A stretch of DNA of 64,000 nt from Zhengitettix transpicula (GCA_037074705.1 CM073592.1:52436129-52500128); one strand, 5' to 3'; numbered from the stretch's first letter, positions 12,101-21,575 are shown. The notes: generated by a model from the sequence alone, not told the origin. Made by a program: numbers and translations.

Positions 12101-15100
12101 CACCCTCATCGACCCACCGTTCTGGAGTGTTGCTTCGATTCTGGGGTCCAAGGAAATTACGTTTCATCAATAAAAATGACCTTTTATAACGAAATATTTT
12201 ATATTTTTATAACTGCACCCGTTTATTTCTCTTCATTGCAACAATTGGAGACTAATCGCCAGTTGTACCTACTAGCGCCTTATCTATGTCATGCTGAAAG
12301 TTTTCCTACAACTAGGTCATATACCATAGTGACTACAAAAATTAGTAAATTGTTTGTAAGCATAAATATGAAGGGTAACCATTGTTTGTAGCCTTAGACA
12401 TAGACAGCCACGAGAGACGGTAATGCTGATGTGTGAAGATGAGATAACTGAGAAGAGAAAGTTGAAACTCAATGTTCTCTGTTTCTCCATAGTGTAAATT
12501 GGATACAGGCTAATGTTGATTGGAGACTGGGTCGTAAACCTTAGTCATAAATTTCTTTACACTACACAACTTTGTAACACTTACAAAACAATTACTAATG
12601 TTTCATTCCAGAGTACACGAGGCAGGTCACATATTTTAGGGTTGACTCAGAGTGTTGTTTTATATGTTAGGGAGGTGCAAACTGAAATTAGATAGCGAAA
12701 AAAATAAGGTAGAAAAATTGCGTGCCACACTGACTGTTTAAAAGCGCGGAAAAAAATTCTGGGTACTTTAGATTGTTGAACTTCAAGAAGGGAATGAGGA
12801 TGCTGAATAATGGTTTTCTGAACAAGTTTACTGTTAAACAGCAGAATGCTCCTAAAAATACCTTTCCTTACTTAAACACACAGGACGCGAGATAATACAA
12901 TATCTTACCAATAAAAATCATTATTCGGGCAATTTTTTACTCTCAGTTTTTATAACAGTTGGGCCATTTGTCTCGTATTCAAAGAAGGAAAACATACTAA
13001 ATGGATAGGTGGAAGACGCTAAAGTTTTCATTGTTCCTTATTGCACACTTAAAGTTATATGAAGTAAATAGAAAACAGTGAATTTTGAAAATTATCAAAA
13101 CTCGATTTCTTGAGTTATTGCATGTTTTTTTTTAGATACAGCGAAAATTCAGCATTACCTATCACTTTACAACAGCAAATAATGGAAATCAGTGGTGATA
13201 AGAAATTGCGAACTCAATTTCATGGAACAAATTCATTAGATGTATAAAAAATAGTTAGCTGAGAGACGGGCATATGATCATTACATTAACCAATATGCTA
13301 ATATAAAAACGGAATTGTCTTTTTTTATTATTGTTATGATATAACTCGTTTTCAGTATATCTTCCTATGTTTATTTTTAAGTAATCTGAGTTAAGCGCAG
13401 GATCATTAAGTGTGAGCCCAAAATTTCTGGGTGTGATCTGGTGAGCCAAACTATGGGCGATAGCGGTTGACGTAAGCACTTTGAGAACATGATGTTAATA
13501 AGATGAAAGATAAAAGAACAAAATGAAAAATTTACCTCTGTTTTGAAATTTAATACTCAGAAAAATAGCCAAATACAGACAACTGAATTGTACAGTTGTG
13601 TCGCTCTAGGCTCTTGTGTTTTTTAGGTTTTCTTAGCACCAGAAGAACGGACCAAGGTTTCCGGTAACGTTGTGTGGTATTTATATTATCACTTCTTTTT
13701 CTGTATTTGGCTATTTTTCTTATTATTGATAGAAGAACAAAGATTACGTCCGCCTGCCTCAGTTGGAGCAATTTACCGTCTTGAGATTTACAGTTCGTCA
13801 GTAGAACACGTAATGAACGGTCAAACAGTGAGCTTCTTAGTCAGTTTTTTTTAGCTGCCTCCAATTCAAAAATGTTTCACTGTTGGCAATCGTTCGTGAG
13901 CATGTAAGCTTGGGCACGTTTATTACTTTATCCGGGCATTATGTTGAGCTGCTAACAGAGCGAAGGAAGATATCCCTCCGCGTGGTGGAGGAATTTTAAA
14001 CTCATTTATCACAACTGTCACACTTGGACAATACTCCTTAATGTAATCATTAAATAATAGTATGAGTGACGTTCTGTAATTATGTTGTGATAAACACTGC
14101 AAATTTAATTTAAAGAGTAATTATACATTTATTCATTCTTTTAGACAACTATATTTTCTATTTACATACAAGGTTAACTTTATGATCCAGTCGTCCAAGA
14201 GAATCATACAGTGCTTTTGTTGACAGTACAACGTACGTAAAATAAAGACTTAAATGGTGATGTAGTTATCGGTGAAAGGATGGTTAAGTAGTAATATGAG
14301 TTGTTTGTCCGCAAGAACAGCATCGCCCACATAACAGCGATCCGTTCGAGAATGAGTAACCCTTTGAAAATAGTCTCCACCTACCTCCTCGTATTCTAGG
14401 AAAGCATAACCACCAACTGGTCGCTCCTCTCCAGCTTCGAACGGGAATTTTGAAAGACAAATCTGAATAATATTTCGTTCATTAATAATGTTCTGATTTT
14501 ATAAGTCAGTTCAGTTCGCAATATTTGTTTACCTGCCTGTGATCCTTTTGGTTGCCAATCTCCAGATCGACACCGTGCCTAGTCGCCGTATATACGAGGG
14601 CGAATCAGAAAGTCTTTGCCCATATTTTTACTAGCCAAAATAAGGTGCATACAGGTAATTAAAAATATACGTCTTATTCTATGTATGTTACACTATTTTT
14701 TCCACGTAGTCCCCAAACAGGTTCAGACATTTGTCCCGTCGCAGCACTAAATTTGAGATGCCCCTGTGGTAGAATTCGTCCCGACTGCCTGCTGTCTTGG
14801 CTTCATCGTTGTATGTGAATCGCTGCCCTGCTCGGGAAATTCTCCAGCGGTCCGAAAACGTGGAAAATAAACAGTTTGTGTCTGAAAATGGATATCTGAA
14901 TACCGCTGAAGAAGTTCCTGGCAGGACAGCGATTCACATTCAACGATGAAGCCAAGACAGCAGGCAGCCGGACGAATTCTACCACAGGGACATCTCAAAT
15001 TTAGTGTTGCGTTGGGACAAGTGTCGGACTTTGTTGGGGAAAAAAAGTATGATACGTAAAATAGTACGTATATTTGTAATTAGCTGTATAAACCTTATTT

Positions 15101-18100
15101 TGGCTAATAAAAAATTGGGGCAAAGACTTTCTGATTCGTCCTCGTATATGGAACGTTTCATATAAGTAACGTAGGGTCCAAAGAAAGTCTTCCTGTTTTA
15201 TCGGCAGCGTACAAACACAAAAATCAACAACCACGCGATATCTATGCATACACCTAGACGGTAAACTTCACTGGAAGAAACACATTGTCAGAAAATGAGA
15301 CAAAGAGACCTAAAATATATGGCTACTGGACAGAAGATCAACATTTCTACTTGAGAATAAACTTCTGGTGTATTATAAGAATTTTCATGGCAAAGAGCAA
15401 CGGTGGGCAAATGCGGCTCACTCTAAAACATTAGTTTTTGAGAACACAATATTTATTTATTTTCCACGAGTAAAAGAAAATGTAATTAATATCTAAGAAG
15501 AAAATTTGGATGAATATAAAGAAAAATTGAAAGAATTACAAGTAAATTTCTAACATAGCTTTGAAAAAATCTTGTGTCTAAAATGTTTTCTTCTCTAAAA
15601 TGGAGAAACTGATATTGATTTCATGGAGCCGCTGGCAAAACGTTCTGTTCGAAGTGATTTTGATATAATTAGCTACAAATAATTAATGTGCCGCGTGATA
15701 GCGGGCATTGGCTTGCGAACTAAATTGTCGGCGTATTACCATTTCTTACATAAACAATGCACAAGTGTTCAAGAAGTTTGATATAACAAAAATTACACAA
15801 GAAAAATAAATGATGTTGAAAAATATATCTTACATAATCAGAGTTTCGAAGTGTTGTTTTGTCCTATCAGAATATTTTAAGTAATGAAATCTGGTATTTG
15901 GACAACTAAGTTCGTTGTTGTACGAAGATTAAAATATCTCTGATGTCCTTGTAAGTCAATAAATGTCCGCATATCCTTCCTCGTCATACACGAATGCGTT
16001 GTTAGACCGTTGCATCCTACTTAAGAAGTTCAGCCGTCACGACCCTTCCTCGGTAATTATAAATGCGTCTAATACAGAATTGGATACTGTTTAATAGCAG
16101 ATCTCTATACGTCTAAGAAATTACGGTGGTAACAGGTCAATCAAACTGAGTCAATCAAACACGCAATTTCCTTTTATGACTGGAAACCAAACTCGAGACC
16201 GTAGCCTAATCACAAGTCAAATAATTAATTTTCAAAACAGATGTATCTTTTTTCATTTCAATATTTGACGTATCATTAGCGTCTTTATATTTCATTATTA
16301 ACATATACATAATGTCTTTTCTAAATTATATTTTACTCACTTTCGGCTTCAATATTTATTATAATTTTAAAACTAAGTTGAAACTTTCGAACAAATTAGT
16401 TATTGCGAGGATCCAGTGTGAGTATTTACTTAATTGTAGAAAATGTGATATTTTGCCAGCTTAGTCACATCATTTAGATAAAAGGTTTAGAAGTGTTTAT
16501 TTCTTTAATTCATTAAATTTATTTCATCCAAATACTATATCAAAATTAAATTTTTACAATTATGTAATTTAAATTTAGAAATTGAAGACATACATTCATA
16601 CATTAATTCATTAACAAAACAAATAATTTCCTTTACGTAGGCTCTGTACTTCAACTAAACCTCATTTTTCATTTCTCTGTCCTTTACTTGACATTAGATT
16701 AATTAAATCGACTTTCATCAAGATGTTCCTGAAAGATAAGTGTAAGTGTCAGTGATTGTTCAAAGTAAATATGTTTCCAAATAGAAGAATGGACGAGTAC
16801 TTAATACTTTTCCATCTGTCGTCTGATGCACGAAGTGTGTTAAAAAAGTAATGAGAATTTTGTAATTTCGCTGGTTGTATTGGTAAACATGTCTGAAAAG
16901 TATTTGTACACTGTCAGCCATATCTGGTATTTAGTCTGTTGCCAGATTTTAAAAAGGTTTCATTTGTTTTGGTCTCATCGGCCATTATTTATTTGTTTGA
17001 AAAATAGATGAGAATATGCTTTAAATTTTGCTATAAGAATATAATAAAGTTCTGTAATGTTTTTTGAAATGTTAAATATTACTTTTGGTGAGTCTGCTAT
17101 GAGTACAACATGGATTTACGAGTGTTATTAACGTTTCCAAGAAGGCCGTGAAGACGACGAGCGCGCTGGACGCCCCAACGCATCAACAATCGATGAAAAC
17201 TTGGAATGACAATCAGAAAAGGCAATGCTCATGTTAACTTATCAATTGGCTTGAAATTTTTTCGTTTATTTTGGGTCTGAAACATGTGACAGCTAAATTT
17301 TTTCCCAAAATTGTTGCATTTCGAACACAAACAACTGCCAAATTCAAATTGCTCTGAAGTAGTTAAATTAAGTCAACAACGATTCAGAACTACTGAAACG
17401 TGTCATAACAGGTGATGAAACACGAGTATGACGTCAATCGTCCCACTGGAGGCATTCTGGATCGCCAAGACCGAAAAAAACTCGACAAGTTGCGCTGGAA
17501 TGTGAAGGTTATGCTCAAATGTGTTCTTCGATTTTAAACATTATGAGATCTCACCTCAAGGTCAAACGATCAATTAGGAGTACTAAGTACAAGTTCAAAA
17601 CCGCTTGCGTGAATCAATAAAAAAAATCCCGGAATGGTGGCTTTTTCATCACGATAATGCAAATGTTGACACTTCATTGCTTGTCCGTAACTTTTTTCGG
17701 TCAAAAACAACACTGTAATTTCAGCCTCCATATTCGCCCCTGTGACTTTTATCTGTTCCGAAAAATAAAGAGAACATTAAAGGACTGTCGTTTTAAATGC
17801 ATAGATGAGATTAAAAGCGCAGCACTGAAAGAGCTAGACGATATCCCAAACACCGAGTTCCAGAAATATTTCGGATATCGGAAGAAGAGCAAGCGCTGGT
17901 TAAGGGACTATAATATACGCTTCTGAGTTACAGGATGGTCAGTCAAAAAGGTTGGTTTGTGGAAATTTTGCAATTTTTTCACATCAAAAGTGGATGGTAT
18001 GCATGAAAAACATTTAACATATTATTTTCGACTTTCTCCAATCTTCTTTTTACTTTTTCATGGATGCATTCGATCTCTATGAAATTAATCTTTAATTTGT

Positions 18101-21100
18101 TCAGAACAGTACAAAGTGTAAAGTCGGAATATTCTATCGAAATTAAATTGTTTTGCGGAGAATCTGGGATAAAGTCTCAGCGAACCCCGATGAATATTGT
18201 ATACGTAAGTCTCTACAAAGGTCCATGCTTATTTTCATGGAAATTACTGCGCAGATAATGTTATCTGACGTTTTTCAAACTTTACCCACGTGAAGTTTGA
18301 AGCAGAAATATATTTTCCACCCTGATCATGTCAGTTTGTGGTTGTGGAAATCTTGGAGGAGTCGCGGGCAGTTACGTTTTAAGGAGCGGTTGTTGTAATT
18401 TTGAAGGAGTGACGAGTAGCTTCCTTGAGGACAGCCGCCACGACCAAAGAACGACGGCGAAATAAGGATAAATGAGAATGATCGCGCAATTACACATTAG
18501 ACGTAGCTTATTGCTGTAGAACTGTGGGTTGCTGGTGGCGGTTGGAGACGTGAGGGACACAGTAGACACACTTAGTCATCCACACTTATCAAAGAATTTA
18601 TTAGTCATTATGCCTCCACGAATAGAATCCCGCTCCTATTGTCATGTAGTCGTATACAATTTGTCCGCATAGAACGACATTCTTTCACTTTTATTTCCAA
18701 AAGTAGAAAAATATCTTATATGCGCATACAACGAGACTTTTCTGACGTCTATTAAAAGGGGTTTAAGACAAGGCGATTCACTGGCTTGTTTATTATTAAA
18801 TGTGATCGCGGAAGAAGTGATACGTGAGTATGGAATCGAATAATATGCCCATTCAAATAATGGGTGATGCGGGTGAGATTTGTATAGAGGGCGCTGTTTA
18901 TGACGATAATGAATAAAATAGTTGACTAATCAAACATGGTGGCAGCTTTGAAAATTCAGGAGAGAAAATTGAGTTAATTTTTTGTAGTGTGTGGTTATGA
19001 ACAAAAACAAACAGAAGGGTAAGGAACTGAATTTAGTTAACACAATTAATACATGGCAACCACCAGATTCTAAAGCTGCAGATGAATGGACCCGATGGAT
19101 ACGATATTTTCAAAGATATCGTATTCTTTCCGGACTTAGTTCCAAATCAGAAATTGAACAGGTTAATGCTCTTCTTTACACAACGGGCGAACAAGCTGAT
19201 GATATTTCCGTGGCATTATATATGACGGACGACAAAAAGAACAAATACGAATATGTAAAATTATTATTATTTTATTGTGAACCGTAATATTATTTGTGAG
19301 CGGGCAATGTTCAATAAGCGGATACAATGCGAAGAAGAAACAACCGACGAATTTACTACGGCATTACATAACCTTGCTGAATATTGTGAATACGAACAAT
19401 TAAAAGCGGAATTAATTCGTTGTAGAATTGTCGTTGGTTTGCGAGATATCAAGTTATCTGAACGAATGAAATTGATTACGGATTTAACTCTTGAAAAAGC
19501 AACACAAATGGCTAAACAGAGTGAACAAGTTAAGCGACAAATGCCCCTGATTCAAGACGAAGATTTAAAACCCGTACAAAAATCGAAAATTGAAATAGAG
19601 AGAGTTTTATCGAGAAAACAGCACAACCAAGAATTTTTCCGACAAAAGAGATGACACAGGCCAACGCCGAAGGAGAACTTCAGGCAGAGGGAAGAGAAGA
19701 AGAGATTAAAAAACCCGATAGACTTATTATCATGTTTAAATTTTTACTTGTGTTTTTATGTTGTTGTGTAATTCTTAAAGGGGGCGCTGTTTATGACGTC
19801 ATGGGTCCATGACGATAATTAATAAAATAGTTGACTAATCAAACAAGATTGTTATCATAGCAAGATATAAACAAGAACTAATTAATGCTTTTAATGCATT
19901 GGAATACTCAAGATTTGGCTTGATGATTAACCAAAAAAATAAAACAAAAGTAGACCTACTTACTTACCAATAATAAACCTTAGCGCCACCAAAAATGGGA
20001 ACTTATGAATTTGAAAGAGTTAATCAATTTACATATATTGGGACTCTATTCATTATAGAAACAAAATGAGTTTCAGAATACAAGCTGCCAACAGACGTTA
20101 CTTCGGCCTGGTCAAGTTATTTAAATTTAGATTGTAATGCAGAAAAATTTAAGTGGAGATCTGTATGGATCGGAGTGCTGGACAGTCTCGTAGACAGATT
20201 GCAACAAATTAAACATGGTCGGAAGACAGATTTCAAGGAAAATATTTGGATCAAAACAGGAAAATAGTCCCAGTAAATTCGAAACAACGAAGAACTATTC
20301 AGCTATACAAGGAACCAAACCTAACATCAATCATAAAAGTTGGCAGGTTGCGAAGGTGGTGGAGGAAGAAAGCCGAAGACGAATATTAAACTGAAGACCA
20401 CAGGACAAACGCAGATTAGGAAGGCCAAAAACAAGATGGATGCTAAGAGAATAGGAATAAGATACTGGTGGGATAAAGCACGAGACAGACAGGCATGGAG
20501 GAGATTTCTGTTGGAGACCAGGACTCACAGTGAGTTGTAGTGACGATGCTGATGATCAATCATACCCTCCTTCCAGAATACACTTAATTTTATATCAAAT
20601 CTATATATGTGAAACAAAAATTCAACAACGTGGTCCAAGTATAGTTAGTGGTGGAACTAAGGACAGGCATTATATTAGTAAGTAAATTAACAGATTTGTA
20701 ATTAAATTTCAATTGATCCATTTTCGGACATGGCATTGCGAACAAAACTGCGTTCTGAAATAACCTAGTTAATCACTTTTGGTATTACGTTATCGAAATT
20801 ATTTCCACTTCGGATTTTACAATGAAAACATTCGGAAAAAATTTGTGTATAACAGAAAAAAAACAGAATTGAGCAACATTTCTTCTTAAGTAGGCCTACA
20901 TGATTCTTATTTCGACCATCAATCTGTCCCGTAAATGGGACGGACGATTCGGAAACAACTTACACGGAACTGACGTCTGCTGAGGCTGTGGCCTTCCGTA
21001 CACAAATTCGTACGCTGTTTTGGATGCGAAGTACAAGTATGGCGTCGAGTTTTCGGCGTAGCACGTACGGGCAGCATCCACTGTTCCGAAGGCCATCATT

Positions 21101-21139
21101 CCAAGGACCACCAACAACACTTTGGTCTCCATCTCGAAT
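2864..21139 (-). CDS. MINPP1: Multiple inositol-polyphosphate phosphatase 1, complete, nine exons
   Basis: A histidine acid phosphatase that dephosphorylates higher inositol phosphates (InsP6, InsP5) in the secretory pathway or outside the cell. Nine minus-strand exons join in phase to 1419 nt (472 aa): 21132-20964, 11669-11538, 11409-11231, 10708-10589, 8897-8747, 7347-7247, 5969-5860, 4200-3988 and 3107-2864. Residues 1-20 look like a signal peptide (METK, then a hydrophobic run ending VDA). The catalytic loop is RHGTRYP at residues 68-74 (nucleophile His69). SPWC (near 272) and YGH also match the family. The proton-donor site, HAE in vertebrate MINPP1, reads H-L-T at 341-343. Residues 457-470 are hydrophobic, so the C end may be a GPI signal or membrane anchor. 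Exon 1 has its own acceptor seven bases before ATG, so a 5' UTR exon must lie at higher coordinates. Confidence 0.93.
3600..3800 (-). repeat. tRNA-derived SINE (family shared with 29980-30215)
   Basis: On the minus strand it has an A-box-like TAGTGGTCAGCATCACC and a B box GGGTTTGAATCC, then GCATGTGCATGAATA. The distal part (CATTGAGGGCCTTG, TGACACATT) also occurs in the copy at 29980-30215. It lies in MINPP1 intron 8. Confidence 0.7.
3988..4200 (-). CDS. MINPP1: MINPP1 exon 8 (proton-donor region)
   Basis: 213 bases between CCCCACAG and GTAAGT. It carries FYFTHLTAIQMLESRMG, where vertebrate enzymes have FGHAETLLPLLSLMG, and then WRTSLMGSFSANIAAVFF. Confidence 0.9.
4280..4640. repeat. Penelope-associated terminal-repeat fragments
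   Basis: At least two stem-loop units lie here: 4367-4395 on the plus strand (CTGACAA, stem, GAAA) and 4601-4573 on the minus strand (CTGAAGA, stem, GAAA). A third, degraded CTGAAGA unit is at 4309-4303 (minus). The minus-strand unit matches 1925-2060. With the GIY-YIG fragment at 4871-5395 they look like the terminal repeat of one Penelope-like element. Confidence 0.6.
4817..4838. repeat. (AC)n microsatellite
   Basis: An uninterrupted AC run lies between the Penelope repeat piece and the GIY-YIG fragment. Confidence 0.9.
4871..5395 (-). pseudogene. Penelope-like element GIY-YIG endonuclease fragment
   Basis: A 174-codon open frame. The order CKPCGRNRCHVCPIL, then CLSSHTIYQINCGLC, FYISQIKRPLPERI, and a HSxxV...FPVAAHTQSHNINDFDQC segment is the layout of the C-terminal GIY-YIG domain in Penelope-like retroelements: a zinc-binding Cys cluster, GIY-like and YIG-like strands, an Arg and a His. 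The YIG strand is altered (YIS), so it is probably inactive. The element sits antisense-free, in the same strand as MINPP1, within intron 7. The frame upstream (5396-5770) is broken. Confidence 0.75.
5396..5770 (-). pseudogene. Penelope-like element, degraded linker or reverse-transcriptase end
   Basis: Continuous with the GIY-YIG fragment on the minus strand but interrupted by stops. The start (ATTGGCATAGAAAGAAAGAG, minus strand from about 5768) resembles 4483 onward on the plus strand (ATTGGTATAGAAAGGAAAGA), which suggests inverted element ends. Confidence 0.5.
5860..5969 (-). CDS. MINPP1: MINPP1 exon 7
   Basis: 110 bases between TATTTTTAG and GTATGC. VLEYKEDLKYYYQSGYGHDI matches the family's LEYxxDLKxYxxxGYG block. 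Confidence 0.92.
5970..7246. other. MINPP1 intron 6, nothing recognised
   Basis: AT-rich intron sequence. I see no repeat family, RNA gene or frame of note. Confidence 0.7.
7247..7347 (-). CDS. MINPP1: MINPP1 exon 6 (SPWC block)
   Basis: 101 bases between TTGGTTTCAG and GTAAGT. MYDMCRYEKAWN and SPWCAVFSRSELE match the MINPP1 SPWCxVF signature. Confidence 0.92.
7348..8746. other. MINPP1 intron 5, nothing recognised
   Basis: AT-rich intron sequence without recognisable repeats or coding matter. Confidence 0.65.
8747..8897 (-). CDS. MINPP1: MINPP1 exon 5
   Basis: 151 bases between CTTTTTCAG and GTAAGT. It encodes AYDTCTKWKKTVEN and a helical, charged segment ending KRLGFLYNISF. Confidence 0.88.
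9640..10170 (+). pseudogene. PIF/Harbinger (HARBI1-type) transposase relic
   Basis: On the plus strand near 9910-9960 the reading NCIGAVDGQHIHI is the hallmark DDE-domain motif of Harbinger transposases (CIGAxDGxHI, first catalytic Asp). It is followed by NSG, NYKSYYSIVL and further transposase-like pieces interrupted by several stops. The gene is dead. It lies antisense to MINPP1 within intron 4, with no clear inverted ends. Confidence 0.8.
10352..10411. repeat. 60-bp repeat, copy 1 (partner 11420-11479)
   Basis: TGCATACTATACAAATTATC and the following 40 bases recur almost unchanged about 1.07 kb away in the same orientation, with only two or three substitutions. Copy 1 is in MINPP1 intron 4. 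Confidence 0.85.
10589..10708 (-). CDS. MINPP1: MINPP1 exon 4
   Basis: Exactly 40 codons between TTATTTACAG and GTATGT. FRYTDTERTRESAQKFAEGL matches the family's FRxTxxxRxxxSAxxFxxGL substrate-loop block. Confidence 0.92.
11231..11409 (-). CDS. MINPP1: MINPP1 exon 3
   Basis: It is flanked by AATTTTCAG and GTTGAG and encodes DGELCNKDL through DGYRQDRYE. The block LTPQGKDDVKLLAQRFRDRYP resembles the GxxELxxLAxRxxxRYP segment of the family. Confidence 0.9.
11420..11479. repeat. 60-bp repeat, copy 2 (partner 10352-10411)
   Basis: This copy lies in MINPP1 intron 2 and ends about ten bases from the exon 3 acceptor, so it supplies the branch-point region of that intron. Confidence 0.85.
11538..11669 (-). 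CDS. MINPP1: MINPP1 exon 2 (catalytic RHGTRYP)
   Basis: The acceptor is TTAATTTCAG and the donor is GTAAGTA. It carries CEPKQIWIMGRHGTRYPN, the phosphohistidine loop. Confidence 0.93.
13559..13760. repeat. Dispersed repeat with internal inverted repeat
   Basis: AGAAAAATAGCCAAATACAG (about 13559-13580) is perfectly inverted at 13698-13719. The block TGTGTGGTATTTATATTATC also occurs at 26196-26230, inverted at 34165-34200, and near 61608. The block GTTGTGTCGCTC..GGCTCTTGTG is found inverted at 26130-26165, so 13575-13700 and 26128-26230 are rearranged copies of one family. Confidence 0.6.
14385..14462 (-). CDS. Orphan 26-codon exon coding for an RRM-like strand pair
   Basis: On the minus strand, acceptor ATTATTCAG and donor GTAGGT bound exactly 78 bases, open in phase 0. 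The product has KFPFEAGEERP and then GGYAFLEYEE, which fits the RRM RNP-1 pattern (K/R-G-F/Y-G/A-F/Y-V/I/L-x-F/Y) at all sites but the first. A turn followed by RNP-1 resembles beta2-beta3 of La/LARP7-type or U1-70K-type RRMs. I see no neighbouring exon of such a gene: the frame upstream (14590-14533) gives only a short readable piece against a MITE. If the donor is not used, the frame runs on to a stop at 14252-14250. It could be a captured exon fragment, a nested-gene exon or a coincidence. Confidence 0.4.
14590..15149. mobile_element. Foldback MITE with mariner-like inverted ends
   Basis: The left end TATACGAGGGCGAATCAGAA is repeated inverted at the right end (about 15095-15149) over some 58 bases, flanked by TA. 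Inside, a second long inverted region (GAGATGCCCCTGTGGTAGAA near 14755, inverted near 14990) makes nearly the whole element a hairpin with a loop at about 14836-14925. It codes for nothing credible. The ends and TA target suggest mobilisation by a Tc1/mariner transposase. Confidence 0.85.
15250..15330 (+). pseudogene. Small non-LTR reverse-transcriptase fragment
   Basis: The plus strand reads HLDGKLHWKKHI, which matches the LDxxLxWxxHI segment past the catalytic domain of Jockey-type non-LTR elements. Stops follow directly. Confidence 0.55.
17085..17926 (+). pseudogene. Mariner-family transposase pseudogene
   Basis: The 5' part has an HTH-end block, FGESAMSTTWIYE then RFQEGREDDERAGRP, typical of the mariner DNA-binding region. 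Then come VITGDETRV (first Asp of the DDE/D triad), HHDNA (second Asp), PYSP/CDFYLF (third Asp) and a 3' open frame ending with KKSKRWLRDYNIRF. Stops, frameshifts and a deletion after the DNA-binding region make it inactive. TIR-like sequence is seen near 16835 (GTGTGTTAAAAAAG) and 17938 (CAGTCAAAAAGG), so the full element may span about 16830-17960. Confidence 0.85.
18768..18888 (+). pseudogene. Non-LTR reverse transcriptase, 5' part, split by an LTR element
   Basis: GLRQGDSLACLLLNVIAEEV is the (G)xxQGDxLSxxLFN motif preceding the catalytic box of non-LTR reverse transcriptases. The frame then reaches a decayed YADD-like box (QIMG-DAGE) and stops at the inserted gag-only element. The 3' half continues at 19846. 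Confidence 0.75.
18889..19845 (+). mobile_element. Gag-only LTR retroelement with very short terminal repeats
   Basis: Near-identical direct repeats flank the element: 18889-18936 (48 bp) and 19782-19845 (64 bp, with a 16-bp extra segment). Each runs from GGCGCTGTTTATGACG to CTAATCAAACA and holds an AATAAA. Directly inside the left repeat is TGGTGGCAGC, a primer-binding-site-like start, and directly before the right repeat is a polypurine tract (TAAAGGGGG). Between them is one gag-like frame and no protease, polymerase or integrase. It sits inside the catalytic region of a non-LTR reverse transcriptase, whose reading resumes at 19846. Confidence 0.7.
18997..19654 (+). pseudogene. Retrotransposon gag, one frameshift
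   Basis: Two overlapping frames (18997-19287 and 19277-19654) give a capsid-like protein of about 210 residues. The features are an N-terminal WxxWIRYFQRYR segment, FNKRIQCEEETTDEF, LAEYCEY, a RIVVGL block, and a C-terminal LTLEKATQMAKQSE helix. This is the order seen in Ty3/Gypsy-type capsids. There is no zinc knuckle. The frame change is in an AT-rich run near 19262-19280. I see no function beyond a decayed retroelement. Confidence 0.7.
19846..20540 (+). pseudogene. Non-LTR reverse transcriptase, 3' part
   Basis: IVIIARYKQELINAFNALE and GLMINQKN continue the catalytic domain interrupted at 18888. Further on, FERVNQFTYIGTLF and IQAANRRYFGL match the thumb region, and 20445-20540 (RYWWDKARDRQAWRRFLLE) is the typical C-terminus of CR1/RTE-like ORF2. 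Frameshifts are present. Confidence 0.75.
20964..21139 (-). CDS. MINPP1: MINPP1 exon 1 (start codon, signal peptide)
   Basis: ATG is at 21132-21130 and the exon gives 56 codons plus one base before donor GTAAGT. The mature N-terminus has PYLYFASKTAYEF, the SKTxYE block of animal MINPP1. A TTCTTGCTTCACAG acceptor ends at 21140. Confidence 0.88.
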
Positions 21140-21231
21140 CTGTGAAGCAAGAAATGTAATTGATAAAGAAGCAGGACGGAAAAAATATATAAACAAATTT
21201 TTAAGGATCTACTATTCCTTAGACATGTTTT

Positions 21232-21575
21232 GAGAGGTGTATGTTCCGGGGCATTCCTATTGGAATAGTCGGCCAGCTGCCTCCTAAACCGGTCGAAGCA
21301 TGGAGAAGGGAATGCTGCGTCTGCACAGAAAACTCCTCTCCCGCCATCGGAAGGACGTGGGACAAGTACCAAATGCTCGACCTACCTGTTGCATGTTTTA
21401 TTGTGTTTGTCCTGCAACACTTTTAGGCGAATGCCGGTTCGGATCCTTAAACTATAATCAAGGGGCCCTAGTTAACACTAGGTTATCTTACACTACCCTT
21501 ACGCACGCATCCTCCCTTTTAAATCCCTTCCTATACTATTAAAGTGGAGTTTCCACCACGTGGATTATTAACATG
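21232..21575 (-). repeat. Dispersed repeat, about 345 bp, inverted partner at 39885-40265
   Basis: The ends TGAGAGGTGTATGTTCCGGGG and CCACGTGGATTATTA have inverted counterparts at 40257-40231 and 39891-39905, and many blocks in between match (GGATCC, GGGCCC, TTAACTAGG, GGCGAATGCCGG). It is GC-richer than its surroundings, non-coding, and lies just upstream of MINPP1 exon 1. Confidence 0.8.

Larger units (their letters stand above)
11670..20963. other. MINPP1 intron 1, 9.3 kb
   Basis: It contains an inverted repeat (13559-13719), an orphan RRM-like exon, a foldback MITE, non-LTR fragments, a mariner pseudogene and a nested gag-only LTR element, all listed separately. In 11680-13550, 15340-16830 and 17930-18760 I see only AT-rich sequence. 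Confidence 0.75.

Noticed and set aside
20896..21372. A stand-alone 158-codon minus-strand gene
   Set aside because: It is MINPP1 exon 1 plus flanking intron read-through on both sides.
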